A DNA stretch of 64,000 bases from Collimonas arenae (GTDB taxonomy: Bacteria; Pseudomonadota; Gammaproteobacteria; Burkholderiales; Burkholderiaceae_D), in NCBI RefSeq assembly GCF_001584165.1, contig NZ_CP013233.1, positions 310,001 through 374,000 on the forward strand, in the 5' to 3' direction. Of this stretch, positions 56,076-64,000 are shown piece after piece; the first letter of the stretch is position 1, and each line of letters starts with the position of its first letter. A program made the position numbers and the translations under genes. The notes below the pieces were generated by a model. It did not search any database and was not told where the DNA came from. It was given only the letters and a program-made list of their open reading frames with translations.

Positions 56076-58258
56076 TTGCAGCAGGAAAAAAATTCGTTAA
56101 CCTGAGCGTAGGCCGGCTGAGCGCGATTCGACAGAAAGCGTTGATGCTATGCGCGTTGCTGTTCCTGGCAGGAGCCGGAACTGCGGCGCTGGCGGCGGAC
56201 AATAACGCCATCACGTCGATCAATGCCAATCAACAAGGCGCCAACGTTATTGTTCGCGTCAATTTCAAGCGGCCGTTGACTGCCGCGCCAACCGGTTTTT
56301 CGATTATCAGCCCGGCTCGCATCGCGCTGGATTTTATTGGAATCGATAATGCCACCGGCAAGACTTCGCAAGACATCAGTCTGGGCGATGTCCGCAATGT
56401 AGTCCTGGCACAGGCGGACGACCGCTCGCGCCTGGTCTTCAACCTGAAGCGTTCCTTGTCTTATGCAACGGCGTTGGATGGCAATACCCTGGTCGTCACT
56501 ATCGACGGTTCAGGTGGCCTGGCCGCACCGGTCAATGCAGCAGGAATTCCTGCAAGCCCGGCAGCAGCTACAGCGAACGCGGCCGCAGCACCGGCGCCAG
56601 CACCATTGTTGAACGGCAAACCGGCTTTGCGCGATATTGATTTCCGCCGTGGAACAGCAGGAGAGGGCCGCGTGGTGATCGATCTGCCGAATACCCAGGT
56701 CGGTGTCAACGTGCATCAACAAGGCCAGACGGTCGTGGTCGATTTCCTGAAAACCGCCTTGCCGGAAGTCTTACGCCGCAAGCTGGATGTCGGTGATTTC
56801 GGCACCCCGGTAAAGACCATTACGACGGTAACCCAAGGCGACAATGTGCGCATGATCATTGAGCCGAAGGGTCTGTGGGAGCAAAGCGCCTACCAGACCG
56901 ACAGTCAACTGGTGATCGTGGTCAAGCCGCTCAAGGAAGATCCGAACAAGCTGGCGCAAGGCACGCAAGGCTATCGCGGCGACAAGCTGTCGCTGAATTT
57001 CCAGAACGTCGAAGTGCGCTCCGTGCTGCAGGTGATCGCTGACTTTACCGGTCTCAATATCATCACCAGCGATACCGTTGGCGGCAATCTGACCTTGCGT
57101 CTGAAAGACGTGCCTTGGGATCAGGCGCTGGATATCGTGATGCAGGCCAAGGGTCTCGACATGCGCAAGAACGGCTCCGTCATCTGGATCGCGCCGAAAG
57201 ACGAGTTGCTGACCAAAGAGAAGCTTGAACTTGAGCAACGTTCGCAAATTGCCGAACTGGAGCCATTACGCACCGAGTCTTTCCAACTGAACTATCAAAA
57301 AGCCGAAGCCTTCAAGAAGGTATTCGGAATTGATGATGCAGGTGGCGGTGGCGGCGGCGGCAAGAAAAACAGCATTCTGTCATCGCGCGGCAGTGCCGTG
57401 ATCGATCCACGTACCAACCAATTGTTCGTGACTGATACGCCGACTATCTTGCAAAACATCCGCAATCTGGTTTCGAAGGTCGATATTGCTTCACGTCAGG
57501 TATTGATCGAAGCGCGGATGGTGGAAGCGAATGACGGTTTCAGCCGCAATCTTGGCGCCAAGCTCGGCTTTGGTTTCAGCAGCACTAATGTGGCAGCCGG
57601 CGGCCAGCAGGCCACGACGACGACCACCACGACCGGTAGCAATCTGGCACCAGGCGTAACCGGCAACTCGGTGAACCTGCCTGCGGCGCCAAGCACCGGC
57701 ACCGCTGGTTCGGTCGCCTTGAGCCTGTTCAATGCAGCGGCATCCAAGTTCATCAGCCTGGAATTGTCGGCTTTGGAAGCAGATGGCCAAGGGAAGATCA
57801 TCTCCAGCCCGCGCGTCGTTACAGCTGACCAGCAAAAGGCATTGATCGAGCAAGGTACTGAAATTCCTTATCAAAATGCTACCAGCAGCGGTGCCACCTC
57901 GGTTGAATTCAAGAAAGCCAACCTGAAACTGGAAGTCACGCCGCAAATCACGCCTGACGGCAACGTTATCCTGACGGTTGACGTGACCAATGATAGCGTG
58001 GGCGCCGTCGTTCCTGGCGGTGTCTCGATCAATACCAAGCACGTCCAGACCCAGGTTCAGGTTGAAAATGGCGGTACAGTGGTAATCGGCGGTATTTATA
58101 CCCAGACAATTTCAAATGATGTTAATAAAGTGCCACTGCTTGGAGATATTCCGGTTCTGGGTTATCTTTTCAAACAATCGGCAGTTACTAACAAACGAAC
58201 TGAATTATTGATTTTCCTGACGCCGAAAGTCGTTGTTGACCGGATTGCTGCGCACTAA
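56072..58258 (+). CDS. pilQ: Type IV pilus secretin PilQ
   Basis: Outer-membrane channel for the pilus fibre. From the ATG at 56072 it has 728 residues: a signal peptide (LLFLAGAGTAALAAD), two AMIN peptidoglycan-binding domains (about residues 45-130 and 175-290), an STN/N1 domain (LSLNFQNVEVRSVLQVIADF), a Gly-rich hinge (GGGGGGKK) and the secretin core ending VPLLGDIPVLGYLFKQ ... RTELLIFLTPKVV. In-frame codons upstream within pilP are not part of it. Confidence 0.96.
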   Translation: MIAAGKKFVNLSVGRLSAIRQKALMLCALLFLAGAGTAALAADNNAITSINANQQGANVIVRVNFKRPLTAAPTGFSIISPARIALDFIGIDNATGKTSQDISLGDVRNVVLAQADDRSRLVFNLKRSLSYATALDGNTLVVTIDGSGGLAAPVNAAGIPASPAAATANAAAAPAPAPLLNGKPALRDIDFRRGTAGEGRVVIDLPNTQVGVNVHQQGQTVVVDFLKTALPEVLRRKLDVGDFGTPVKTITTVTQGDNVRMIIEPKGLWEQSAYQTDSQLVIVVKPLKEDPNKLAQGTQGYRGDKLSLNFQNVEVRSVLQVIADFTGLNIITSDTVGGNLTLRLKDVPWDQALDIVMQAKGLDMRKNGSVIWIAPKDELLTKEKLELEQRSQIAELEPLRTESFQLNYQKAEAFKKVFGIDDAGGGGGGGKKNSILSSRGSAVIDPRTNQLFVTDTPTILQNIRNLVSKVDIASRQVLIEARMVEANDGFSRNLGAKLGFGFSSTNVAAGGQQATTTTTTTGSNLAPGVTGNSVNLPAAPSTGTAGSVALSLFNAAASKFISLELSALEADGQGKIISSPRVVTADQQKALIEQGTEIPYQNATSSGATSVEFKKANLKLEVTPQITPDGNVILTVDVTNDSVGAVVPGGVSINTKHVQTQVQVENGGTVVIGGIYTQTISNDVNKVPLLGDIPVLGYLFKQSAVTNKRTELLIFLTPKVVVDRIAAH

Positions 58259-58266
58259 TTGCACAG

Positions 58267-58291
58267 GGACACCGGCTCAGCGCCGGTGTCC
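58267..58291 (+). other. Hairpin between pilQ and aroK-aroB
   Basis: GGACACCGGC - TCAGC - GCCGGTGTCC, ten perfect pairs starting nine bases after pilQ. No T run follows, so partial termination or mRNA protection is more likely than a full stop. Confidence 0.55.
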
Positions 58292-58333
58292 GCATTTGAG
58301 CAAAAGGTTGAGTGGTGAAATGGTGCGTTGCAC

Positions 58334-60061
58334 ATGAAAGGCAATATCTTTCTGGTCGGCCTGATGGGCGCGGGCAAGACTACGGTTGGCCGTGCCCTGG
58401 CAAAGAAACTCAACAAGTTATTCATTGATTCCGATCATGAAATCGAGGCGCGTACTGGCGTCTCGATTCCGTTGATCTTTGAGATTGAAGGCGAAGAGAG
58501 CTTTCGGCAACGCGAAGCCGAAGTGATACGCGATCTGAGCGCACGGCGCGGGATCGTGCTGGCTACTGGTGGCGGCGCCATCCTGAAGCCGGAAAATCGC
58601 GCATATCTGAAATCCCGCGGCACCGTCATTTACCTGCGGGCCAGCGTCCATAACATTCTCCAGCGCACCAGCCGCGACAAAAGCCGGCCGTTGCTGCAAA
58701 CCGCGGATCCGCGACGGCGCCTGGAAGAACTGTCTCGGCAACGAGAGCCGTTTTATCGCGAGGTGGCCGATATTGTCATCGACACCGGGCGACCTAACGT
58801 ACAATTCCTGGTACACAGTATCCTGAGCCAACTTGACCTGTTGCCGGATGATCCCGACACTGAGGCAGATATTGCCCAATCTGTCGGCAGTCAGGTGAGC
58901 GGCGCAACCAATATTTCACCGAATTTTCCTATGACTCAACCGGTTTCTTCCCAGAACCACGCCCCAACCATCAGTCTGCAAGTGGAGTTGGGAGAACGCA
59001 GCTACCCGATCGAGATCGGCTCCTCACTGTTGGGCGATCGCGAGCGTATTGCGCGCCTGATCAGCGGCCGGCAGGTCGCCGTGGTGACAAATACTACAGT
59101 GGCGCCGTTGTACCTGCAGCGTTTGACCCAGACCTTGCAGGAGGCCGGTAAGAGCGTGCTCGAAATCATCTTGCCGGATGGCGAGGAAGAAAAGAACTGG
59201 GCCAGCCTGATGCAGATCTTTGATCGTCTTTTGGCTGCCAAATGCGACCGCAAGACCACCCTGATTGCCTTGGGCGGCGGAGTGATCGGCGATCTCACCG
59301 GATTTGCTGCGTCCGCATACATGCGCGGAATTCCTTTCGTGCAAATTCCGACCACGCTACTGGCGCAGGTCGATTCTTCGGTGGGCGGCAAGACCGGCAT
59401 CAACCACCCGCTCGGCAAGAACATGATCGGCGCCTTTTACCAGCCGCAAGCGGTGATCGCCGATACCCTGACGCTGCATACACTGCCGGATCGTGAATTG
59501 TCGGCCGGCCTGGCCGAGGTCATCAAATACGGCGCCGTGATCGATGCCGCATTCTTCAAATGGATCGAAGACAATATCGATAAATTGATGGCGCGCGATA
59601 ACGCTGCGCTGGCGTATGCAATCCGTCGCTCGTGCGAACTCAAAGCTGACGTAGTGCGGCAGGATGAGCGCGAAGGCGGTTTGCGTGCGATCCTCAATTT
59701 CGGCCATACCTTCGGTCACGCGATCGAGTCCGGCCTTGGCTACGGCAAATGGCTGCATGGCGAGGCGGTCGGCTGCGGCATGGTCATGGCCGCAGATCTA
59801 TCGCATCGCCTGGGCCACATCACGGCGATCGACAAGGAGCGCTTGTGTGCTTTGGTGCGCGCTGCCGGCCTGCCGACCGAGGCACCGAATCTTGGCGTGC
59901 AGCGCTGGCTGGAATTGATGCAGGTCGACAAGAAGAACGAAGGCGGCCAGATCAGATTCATCCTGATGAAGCCCTTGGGCAGTTATCTGATCAGTGCCGC
60001 GCCGCAGGACGCGTTGCTGGCGACCATCCAGCAACTTGCCTCGGGAGATATGTCGCGATGA
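58334..60061 (+). CDS. aroKB: Fused shikimate kinase / 3-dehydroquinate synthase
   Basis: One open frame of 575 residues joins two shikimate-pathway enzymes. Residues ~1-175 are shikimate kinase ([20 protein letters not shown]alker [38 protein letters not shown]). A ~30-residue linker rich in Asp, Ser and Asn follows. From about residue 200 ([20 protein letters not shown]) is 3-dehydroquinate synthase ([35 protein letters not shown] in part, [12 protein letters not shown]). No ribosome binding site precedes that internal Met, which favours true fusion. A lost base near the aroK end is the alternative, given the other deletions here. Confidence 0.85.
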   Translation: MKGNIFLVGLMGAGKTTVGRALAKKLNKLFIDSDHEIEARTGVSIPLIFEIEGEESFRQREAEVIRDLSARRGIVLATGGGAILKPENRAYLKSRGTVIYLRASVHNILQRTSRDKSRPLLQTADPRRRLEELSRQREPFYREVADIVIDTGRPNVQFLVHSILSQLDLLPDDPDTEADIAQSVGSQVSGATNISPNFPMTQPVSSQNHAPTISLQVELGERSYPIEIGSSLLGDRERIARLISGRQVAVVTNTTVAPLYLQRLTQTLQEAGKSVLEIILPDGEEEKNWASLMQIFDRLLAAKCDRKTTLIALGGGVIGDLTGFAASAYMRGIPFVQIPTTLLAQVDSSVGGKTGINHPLGKNMIGAFYQPQAVIADTLTLHTLPDRELSAGLAEVIKYGAVIDAAFFKWIEDNIDKLMARDNAALAYAIRRSCELKADVVRQDEREGGLRAILNFGHTFGHAIESGLGYGKWLHGEAVGCGMVMAADLSHRLGHITAIDKERLCALVRAAGLPTEAPNLGVQRWLELMQVDKKNEGGQIRFILMKPLGSYLISAAPQDALLATIQQLASGDMSR

Positions 60062-61209
60062 ATCCGGAAGCGTCTCTCGCCACTTACGCCGCACATTCTG
60101 CGCAGTCGCGAGGACGCTTGTTTGACGAAACGCCGCCCAGCGCCCGCACCGAATTCCAGCGAGACCGTGATCGCATCGTCCATTCCACCGCTTTCCGCCG
60201 GTTGGAGTACAAGACCCAGGTGTTCGTCAATCACGAAGGCGACCTGTTCCGCACGCGCCTGACCCACAGCATCGAAGTAGCCCAGATCGCGCGCTCGATT
60301 GCGCGCAACCTGCAACTGAATGAAGACCTGGTGGAGGCGATTTCGCTGGCCCACGATCTCGGTCACACACCGTTTGGCCATGCCGGCCAGGATGCACTGA
60401 ATGCCTGCATGGAGCCGCATGGCGGCTTCGAGCACAACCTGCAAAGCTTGCGCGTGGTGGATCAGCTGGAGCAGCGCTACGGTGCGTTTGACGGCTTGAA
60501 CCTGATGTTTGAAACCCGAGAGGGCATCCTCAAGCATTGCTCGCTGGCGAATGCTCGCAAGCTCGGCGATATAGGCCAGCGTTTCATCGACCGCAAGCAG
60601 CCGACGCTGGAAGCGCAAGTGGCCAACCTGGCCGATGAGATCGCTTACAACAATCATGATGTCGACGATGGCTTGCGCTCGGGTTTGCTGACGCTGGAGC
60701 AAATGAACCAGATCGATTTCTACGCGTTGCACAGCCGCGAAGTAGAGCGGATTTTTCCTGGATTGACGGGGCGGCGTGCGATCAATGAAACGGTGCGGCG
60801 CATGATCAATGCGTTGATCACCGACCTGATCCAGACATCGCAGGAGCGAATCCAGGACGCGAAGGTGCAGACGCTGGACGATGTGCGCAATGCGCCGCCG
60901 CTGATCGCATTTTCCGACGGCATGGCGCAGCAGGCTGCCGTTCTCAAGCGCTTCTTGCGCGAAAACCTGTATCGGCATTATCTGGTCAATCGAATGACCA
61001 GCAAGGCGCGCCGCATCGTCGTGGAATTGTATGAGTGTTTTACCGATGAACCCGCATTACTGCCGCCGGACTATCAATTGCCGGCCGATGGCCAGCACAG
61101 TCCGCAGCAACAGGCGCGACAGGTTGCCGACTACATCGCCGGCATGACCGATCGCTATGCCATACGTGAACATAGGCGCTTGTTTCTGGTGGACGAAGGA
61201 CATCTCTAA
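60058..61209 (+). CDS. dgt: Deoxyguanosinetriphosphate triphosphohydrolase-like protein
   Basis: HD-domain dNTPase that cuts dNTPs to nucleoside and triphosphate. The 383-residue product has [20 protein letters not shown], the first metal His in [17 protein letters not shown] and the HD pair in [16 protein letters not shown], then NNHDVDDGL. The length and missing extra loops fit the short dGTPase-like group rather than E. coli Dgt. Its start overlaps the aroB stop by four bases. Confidence 0.93.
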   Translation: MNPEASLATYAAHSAQSRGRLFDETPPSARTEFQRDRDRIVHSTAFRRLEYKTQVFVNHEGDLFRTRLTHSIEVAQIARSIARNLQLNEDLVEAISLAHDLGHTPFGHAGQDALNACMEPHGGFEHNLQSLRVVDQLEQRYGAFDGLNLMFETREGILKHCSLANARKLGDIGQRFIDRKQPTLEAQVANLADEIAYNNHDVDDGLRSGLLTLEQMNQIDFYALHSREVERIFPGLTGRRAINETVRRMINALITDLIQTSQERIQDAKVQTLDDVRNAPPLIAFSDGMAQQAAVLKRFLRENLYRHYLVNRMTSKARRIVVELYECFTDEPALLPPDYQLPADGQHSPQQQARQVADYIAGMTDRYAIREHRRLFLVDEGHL

Positions 61210-61293
61210 AGGTTGCGCTGAAGCCAAGCGCATCATCGCAGCAGCTTGGGTTAGACTTGGTTGTTATCTACTTAACTTCATCAAGGATCAATT

Positions 61294-61983
61294 ATGCGTC
61301 GCGTATACCAAACAGCAGTGACATTGACTCTGGCCTTGTCGGCAACTGCCGCGCTGGCTCTATCGTTGAGCGACCTGAGTAACCAGGACGCCAGCAGCGG
61401 CCTGAAAGCCGCGTTGCAAAAAGGAGCGGACGTTGCCGTCTCCAAGCTGGGCGTGGAAAACGGCTTTCTGAATAACGACAAAGTGAAAATCGGTTTGCCG
61501 GGCATACTTGAGAAGGCGCAGCCAATACTGAAAATGACTGGCAAGGGCCAGCAGCTGGATGACCTGGTGGTGTCGATGAATCACGCTGCAGAATCTGCTG
61601 TACCGCTGGCCAAGCCGCTGTTGATGAATGCGGTCAAATCGATGTCGGTGACGGATGCAAAAAATATCCTGACAGGCGGCGATACTTCCGTGACCGATTT
61701 TTTCAAGCAGAAGACCTCGGCTGAATTGGGCCAGAAATTCCTGCCCATCGTCAAAGGCGTGACCGATCGCAATGGCCTGTCGGCGCAATATAACGCGATC
61801 ATGGGACAAGTCGGCAAGACCGGCATGGTGCCGGCCCAACAAAGCACGGTAGAAGGTTATGTGACCCAGCGCGCGCTGGATGGGCTGTACACTATTATCG
61901 GTGAAGAAGAGAAAGCGATTCGCCAGGATCCGGTTGGCGCAGGCAGCGCGATCATCGGCAAGGTATTCGGTGCGCTGAAGTAA
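61294..61983 (+). CDS. DUF4197-type exported protein
   Basis: A 229-residue protein with a signal peptide (TLTLALSATAALA) and a mature part matching the DUF4197 pattern as I recall it: GLKAALQKGADVAVSKLGVE, VKIGLPGILEKAQPIL and GLYTIIGEEEKAIRQDPVG. The function is unknown. It has its own leader after dgt and a terminator downstream. Confidence 0.75.
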   Translation: MRRVYQTAVTLTLALSATAALALSLSDLSNQDASSGLKAALQKGADVAVSKLGVENGFLNNDKVKIGLPGILEKAQPILKMTGKGQQLDDLVVSMNHAAESAVPLAKPLLMNAVKSMSVTDAKNILTGGDTSVTDFFKQKTSAELGQKFLPIVKGVTDRNGLSAQYNAIMGQVGKTGMVPAQQSTVEGYVTQRALDGLYTIIGEEEKAIRQDPVGAGSAIIGKVFGALK

Positions 61984-62030
61984 TTATCGGCGTATGGGCA
62001 ATCCGGGGTAATGATTGTTCCCGGAAAAAT

Positions 62031-62060
62031 AACAAAGGGCGCATTGACTGCGCCCTTGTT
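62031..62060. terminator. Terminator between DUF4197 and hpf
   Basis: AACAAAGGGCGCA - TTGAC - TGCGCCCTTGTT, near-perfect stem between convergent genes, preceded by AAAAAT and followed by CATTCATT. Confidence 0.75.
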
Positions 62061-62115
62061 CATTCATTGGCGCGAGCCATGCAGCTCGTACGCCTGGGTT
62101 CGATTAACGGCCGGT

Positions 62116-62466
62116 TCAGGTCGCGGCGGGTAGTTCTTCAGGAAGATGCTTGATGGCATCGTGCTGGTGATCCTGCATCTTGTCCTTGTATTTGATCACC
62201 TGGCGATCGAGCTTGTCGATCAGTGCATCAATGGCGGCATACAGGTCGTGAGCGATGCTTTCAGCATGCAGGTCCTTTCCTTTTACGCGCAGATTGATTT
62301 CCGCTTTTTGGCGCTTTTCTTTTTCAGTGATTTTGTCGACGGTCAGAATCACACTGATATCGATGACCTGGTCGAAGTGGCGTTTGATACGTTCCAGCTT
62401 GCTTTGTACGTATTCGCGAATGGCAGGGGTTAATTCGAGGTGATGCCCACTGATGGTGAAGTTCAT
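62116..62466 (-). CDS. hpf: Ribosome hibernation promoting factor (short HPF)
   Basis: Binds the 30S decoding region in stationary phase and promotes inactive 100S ribosomes. The 116-residue product begins [20 protein letters not shown] and has the basic helix [11 protein letters not shown] and [20 protein letters not shown]. The short length means no C-terminal dimerisation domain. It lies just downstream of rpoN, the classic arrangement. Confidence 0.95.
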   Translation of the reverse strand: MNFTISGHHLELTPAIREYVQSKLERIKRHFDQVIDISVILTVDKITEKEKRQKAEINLRVKGKDLHAESIAHDLYAAIDALIDKLDRQVIKYKDKMQDHQHDAIKHLPEELPAAT

Positions 62467-62621
62467 ACAGCGCTCCTATGAAGAATATTGCTGGCGGTTC
62501 TGAACAGGTTGCGTTGAATCTTTAGGCGAGCAATCAAGAGCGGACTGCTCTGGCAAGAATCGGTAAAACCCGCTTTGTCTGAACACAGCAAGGGTAAGCT
62601 CTACAATCAAACCACAAAAAA

Positions 62622-64000
62622 CTACAAGGCCTTGCGCAAATTAACAGACGGAATCTTTAGTGCTTCGCGATATTTTGCGACGGTGCGGCGGGCGACCACC
62701 ATACCTTGTTCCGCAAGCATGTCGGCAATCTTGCTGTCAGAGAAAGGATTTTTTGAATCTTCTGCTCCTATCAGTTGTTTAATGAGTGCCCGTATCGCTG
62801 TTGAGGAAGCCTCTCCACCTGCCTCAGTAGCAACATGGCTGCCGAAGAAATACTTCAGTTCAAACATCCCGTGGGGAGTGAGCATGTATTTCTGAGTGGT
62901 TACACGAGAAATAGTGCTCTCGTGTAGACCCAGTGTATCAGCTATTTCACGCAACACAAGCGGCCTCATTGCGACCGCGCCGTGTGAAAAGAAGTTCCGC
63001 TGGCGCTCGACAATTGCCTGTGCCACTCGCAGGATAGTGTCGAAACGCTGCCGCATATTCTTGATCAGCCATTTGGCTTCCTGCAGCTGAGAAGTCAGCG
63101 CGCCTTCCCCTTTGCTTTGACGCAAAATGTTGGCATATAGAGCATTTACGCGCAGTCTTGGCATGACGTCATTGTTCAACATGACCTGCCAGCCTTGCTT
63201 TGAGCGCCTGACGATGACGTCCGGCACTACGTAGTCGGAGGTGTTGGCGGCGAACGGCGCGCCGGGGTGAGGATTACATTGCTTGATGATGGTCTGCGCT
63301 TCACGCAGGTCCTCGTCATCACATTCAAGCGCTTTCTTAATCTTATTGAAATCACGTTGCGCAAAAAGCATCAGGTGATCTTGCACAATCGCCAATGCCA
63401 GGCGACGCGTGACAAATGGCACTTTGACAAAGCGATTGATTTGCAAGGTCAGGCATTCGGATGCATTGCGCGCGCCGACGCCGGCCGGATCGAAGCTTTG
63501 CACCATGCTCAGTGCCGTCGACAGTTCCTCGATGTCAATTTCCAGCTCGGCCGGCAGGCGCTCATGGATTTCCTCCAGCGACTCTTCCAGGTAGCCGTTG
63601 TCGTCCAGCGCATCGATCACCAGTTCGACCAGCGCCCGATCGCGCAGATCGGAGACGGTTTCTCGCATCTGCTGCTGCAGGTGTTCGCGCAATGTCGATT
63701 CGTGAGCTTCCAGCTGTGGCCGCGCATCTTCGTCGTCCGGAGTCTTTGCGTTGCGGGCGACATCGTCGAAACTCCATTCGCCTTCACTGCTTTCTGGCGT
63801 GCTTTCGCTGGCGGCAGGGGTATCGAAACTGGCTTCGCTTTCGGTCGGCGAGCTGCTCACTTCACTGTCCCCAACCGGTGCATCCATGGTCGAGGTCGAG
63901 CCGCTGATGGCGCCGTCGGCCAGCAGGCGCACGGAGTTGTCGAGTGGGTCATCGACCCGTTCCAGCAGCGGATTGTCTGAGAGAATTTGTTCCAGCTCCT
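62622..64000 (-). CDS. rpoN: RNA polymerase sigma-54 factor (5' end outside window)
   Basis: Sigma factor for activator-dependent promoters (nitrogen, pili, other functions). The frame is open to the window edge; region I is partly visible (ELEQILSDNPLLERVDD), then an acidic, Ser-rich linker, the core-binding region, the HTH segment LHESTISRVTTQKYMLTPHG and the RpoN box ARRTVAKYREAL close to the C-terminus. About 459 codons are present and only the first few tens are missing. Confidence 0.96.
   Translation of the reverse strand, partial: ELEQILSDNPLLERVDDPLDNSVRLLADGAISGSTSTMDAPVGDSEVSSSPTESEASFDTPAASESTPESSEGEWSFDDVARNAKTPDDEDARPQLEAHESTLREHLQQQMRETVSDLRDRALVELVIDALDDNGYLEESLEEIHERLPAELEIDIEELSTALSMVQSFDPAGVGARNASECLTLQINRFVKVPFVTRRLALAIVQDHLMLFAQRDFNKIKKALECDDEDLREAQTIIKQCNPHPGAPFAANTSDYVVPDVIVRRSKQGWQVMLNNDVMPRLRVNALYANILRQSKGEGALTSQLQEAKWLIKNMRQRFDTILRVAQAIVERQRNFFSHGAVAMRPLVLREIADTLGLHESTISRVTTQKYMLTPHGMFELKYFFGSHVATEAGGEASSTAIRALIKQLIGAEDSKNPFSDSKIADMLAEQGMVVARRTVAKYREALKIPSVNLRKAL

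Overview
This window is a stretch of a betaproteobacterial chromosome. The gene order (rpoBC, then str, S10, spc and alpha ribosomal operons, and pilMNOPQ-aroK-aroB-dgt), System II cytochrome c biogenesis and the protein sequences point to Burkholderiales, most likely Oxalobacteraceae (Herbaspirillum/Collimonas/Herminiimonas type). The genus is my inference.

Layout. 1-7757: rpoB (5' end outside the window) and rpoC, ending in a strong terminator. 7895-9693 (minus): a phosphoethanolamine-transferase-like membrane sulfatase. 9870-14623: str operon (rpsL, rpsG, fusA, tuf) behind a good sigma70-type promoter. 14727-29512: the complete S10, spc and alpha ribosomal protein operons including secY, infA, rpmJ and rpoA. 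29649-35191: redox, metal and heme housekeeping (cutA, dsbD, a 1-Cys peroxiredoxin, a CorA-type transporter, hemB). 35616-43787: engB, cytochrome c4, resB/ccsA, a HAD phosphatase, the msrPQ methionine sulfoxide repair pair and an outer-membrane-type protein. 43927-44558: divergent lptM and cyaY. 44744-50311: an accessory-looking cluster of a MORN protein, a secreted hypothetical protein and three tandem DUF2827-type genes. 50394-60061: ponA and, divergently, pilMNOPQ followed by a fused aroK-aroB. 60058-64000: dgt, a DUF4197 protein, hpf and rpoN (5' end outside the window).

How it fits together. Most of the window is core transcription and translation machinery and envelope biology. DsbD, ResB/CcsA and cytochrome c4 form a chain of periplasmic thiol reduction, heme attachment and electron transfer, with HemB at the start of heme synthesis and CyaY in Fe-S supply. 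PBP1a, type IV pilus assembly and LptM act at the envelope. The least explained part is the 44.7-50.3 kb cluster. It sits between cyaY and ponA, which I expect to be neighbours in related genomes, and its three paralogues carry a GT-B-like C-terminal motif, so an uncharacterised glycosylation function is a reasonable hypothesis.

Data quality. Nine genes are broken by single-base deletions, nearly all in or beside short runs of one base. They include essential genes (rpoC end, secY twice, rpsM) and also dsbD (twice), pilN, pilO, pilP, ponA, the phosphoethanolamine-transferase-like gene and the third DUF2827 gene. Restoring one base at each site gives full-length family members, so I annotate these as intact genes with probable assembly errors, not as pseudogenes. 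Intergenic structure is rich: two matching 50-nt palindromic elements lie between rpoB/rpoC and rpsJ/rplC, and most alpha-operon gaps hold a hairpin. I saw no tRNA, rRNA, CRISPR array or insertion sequence.
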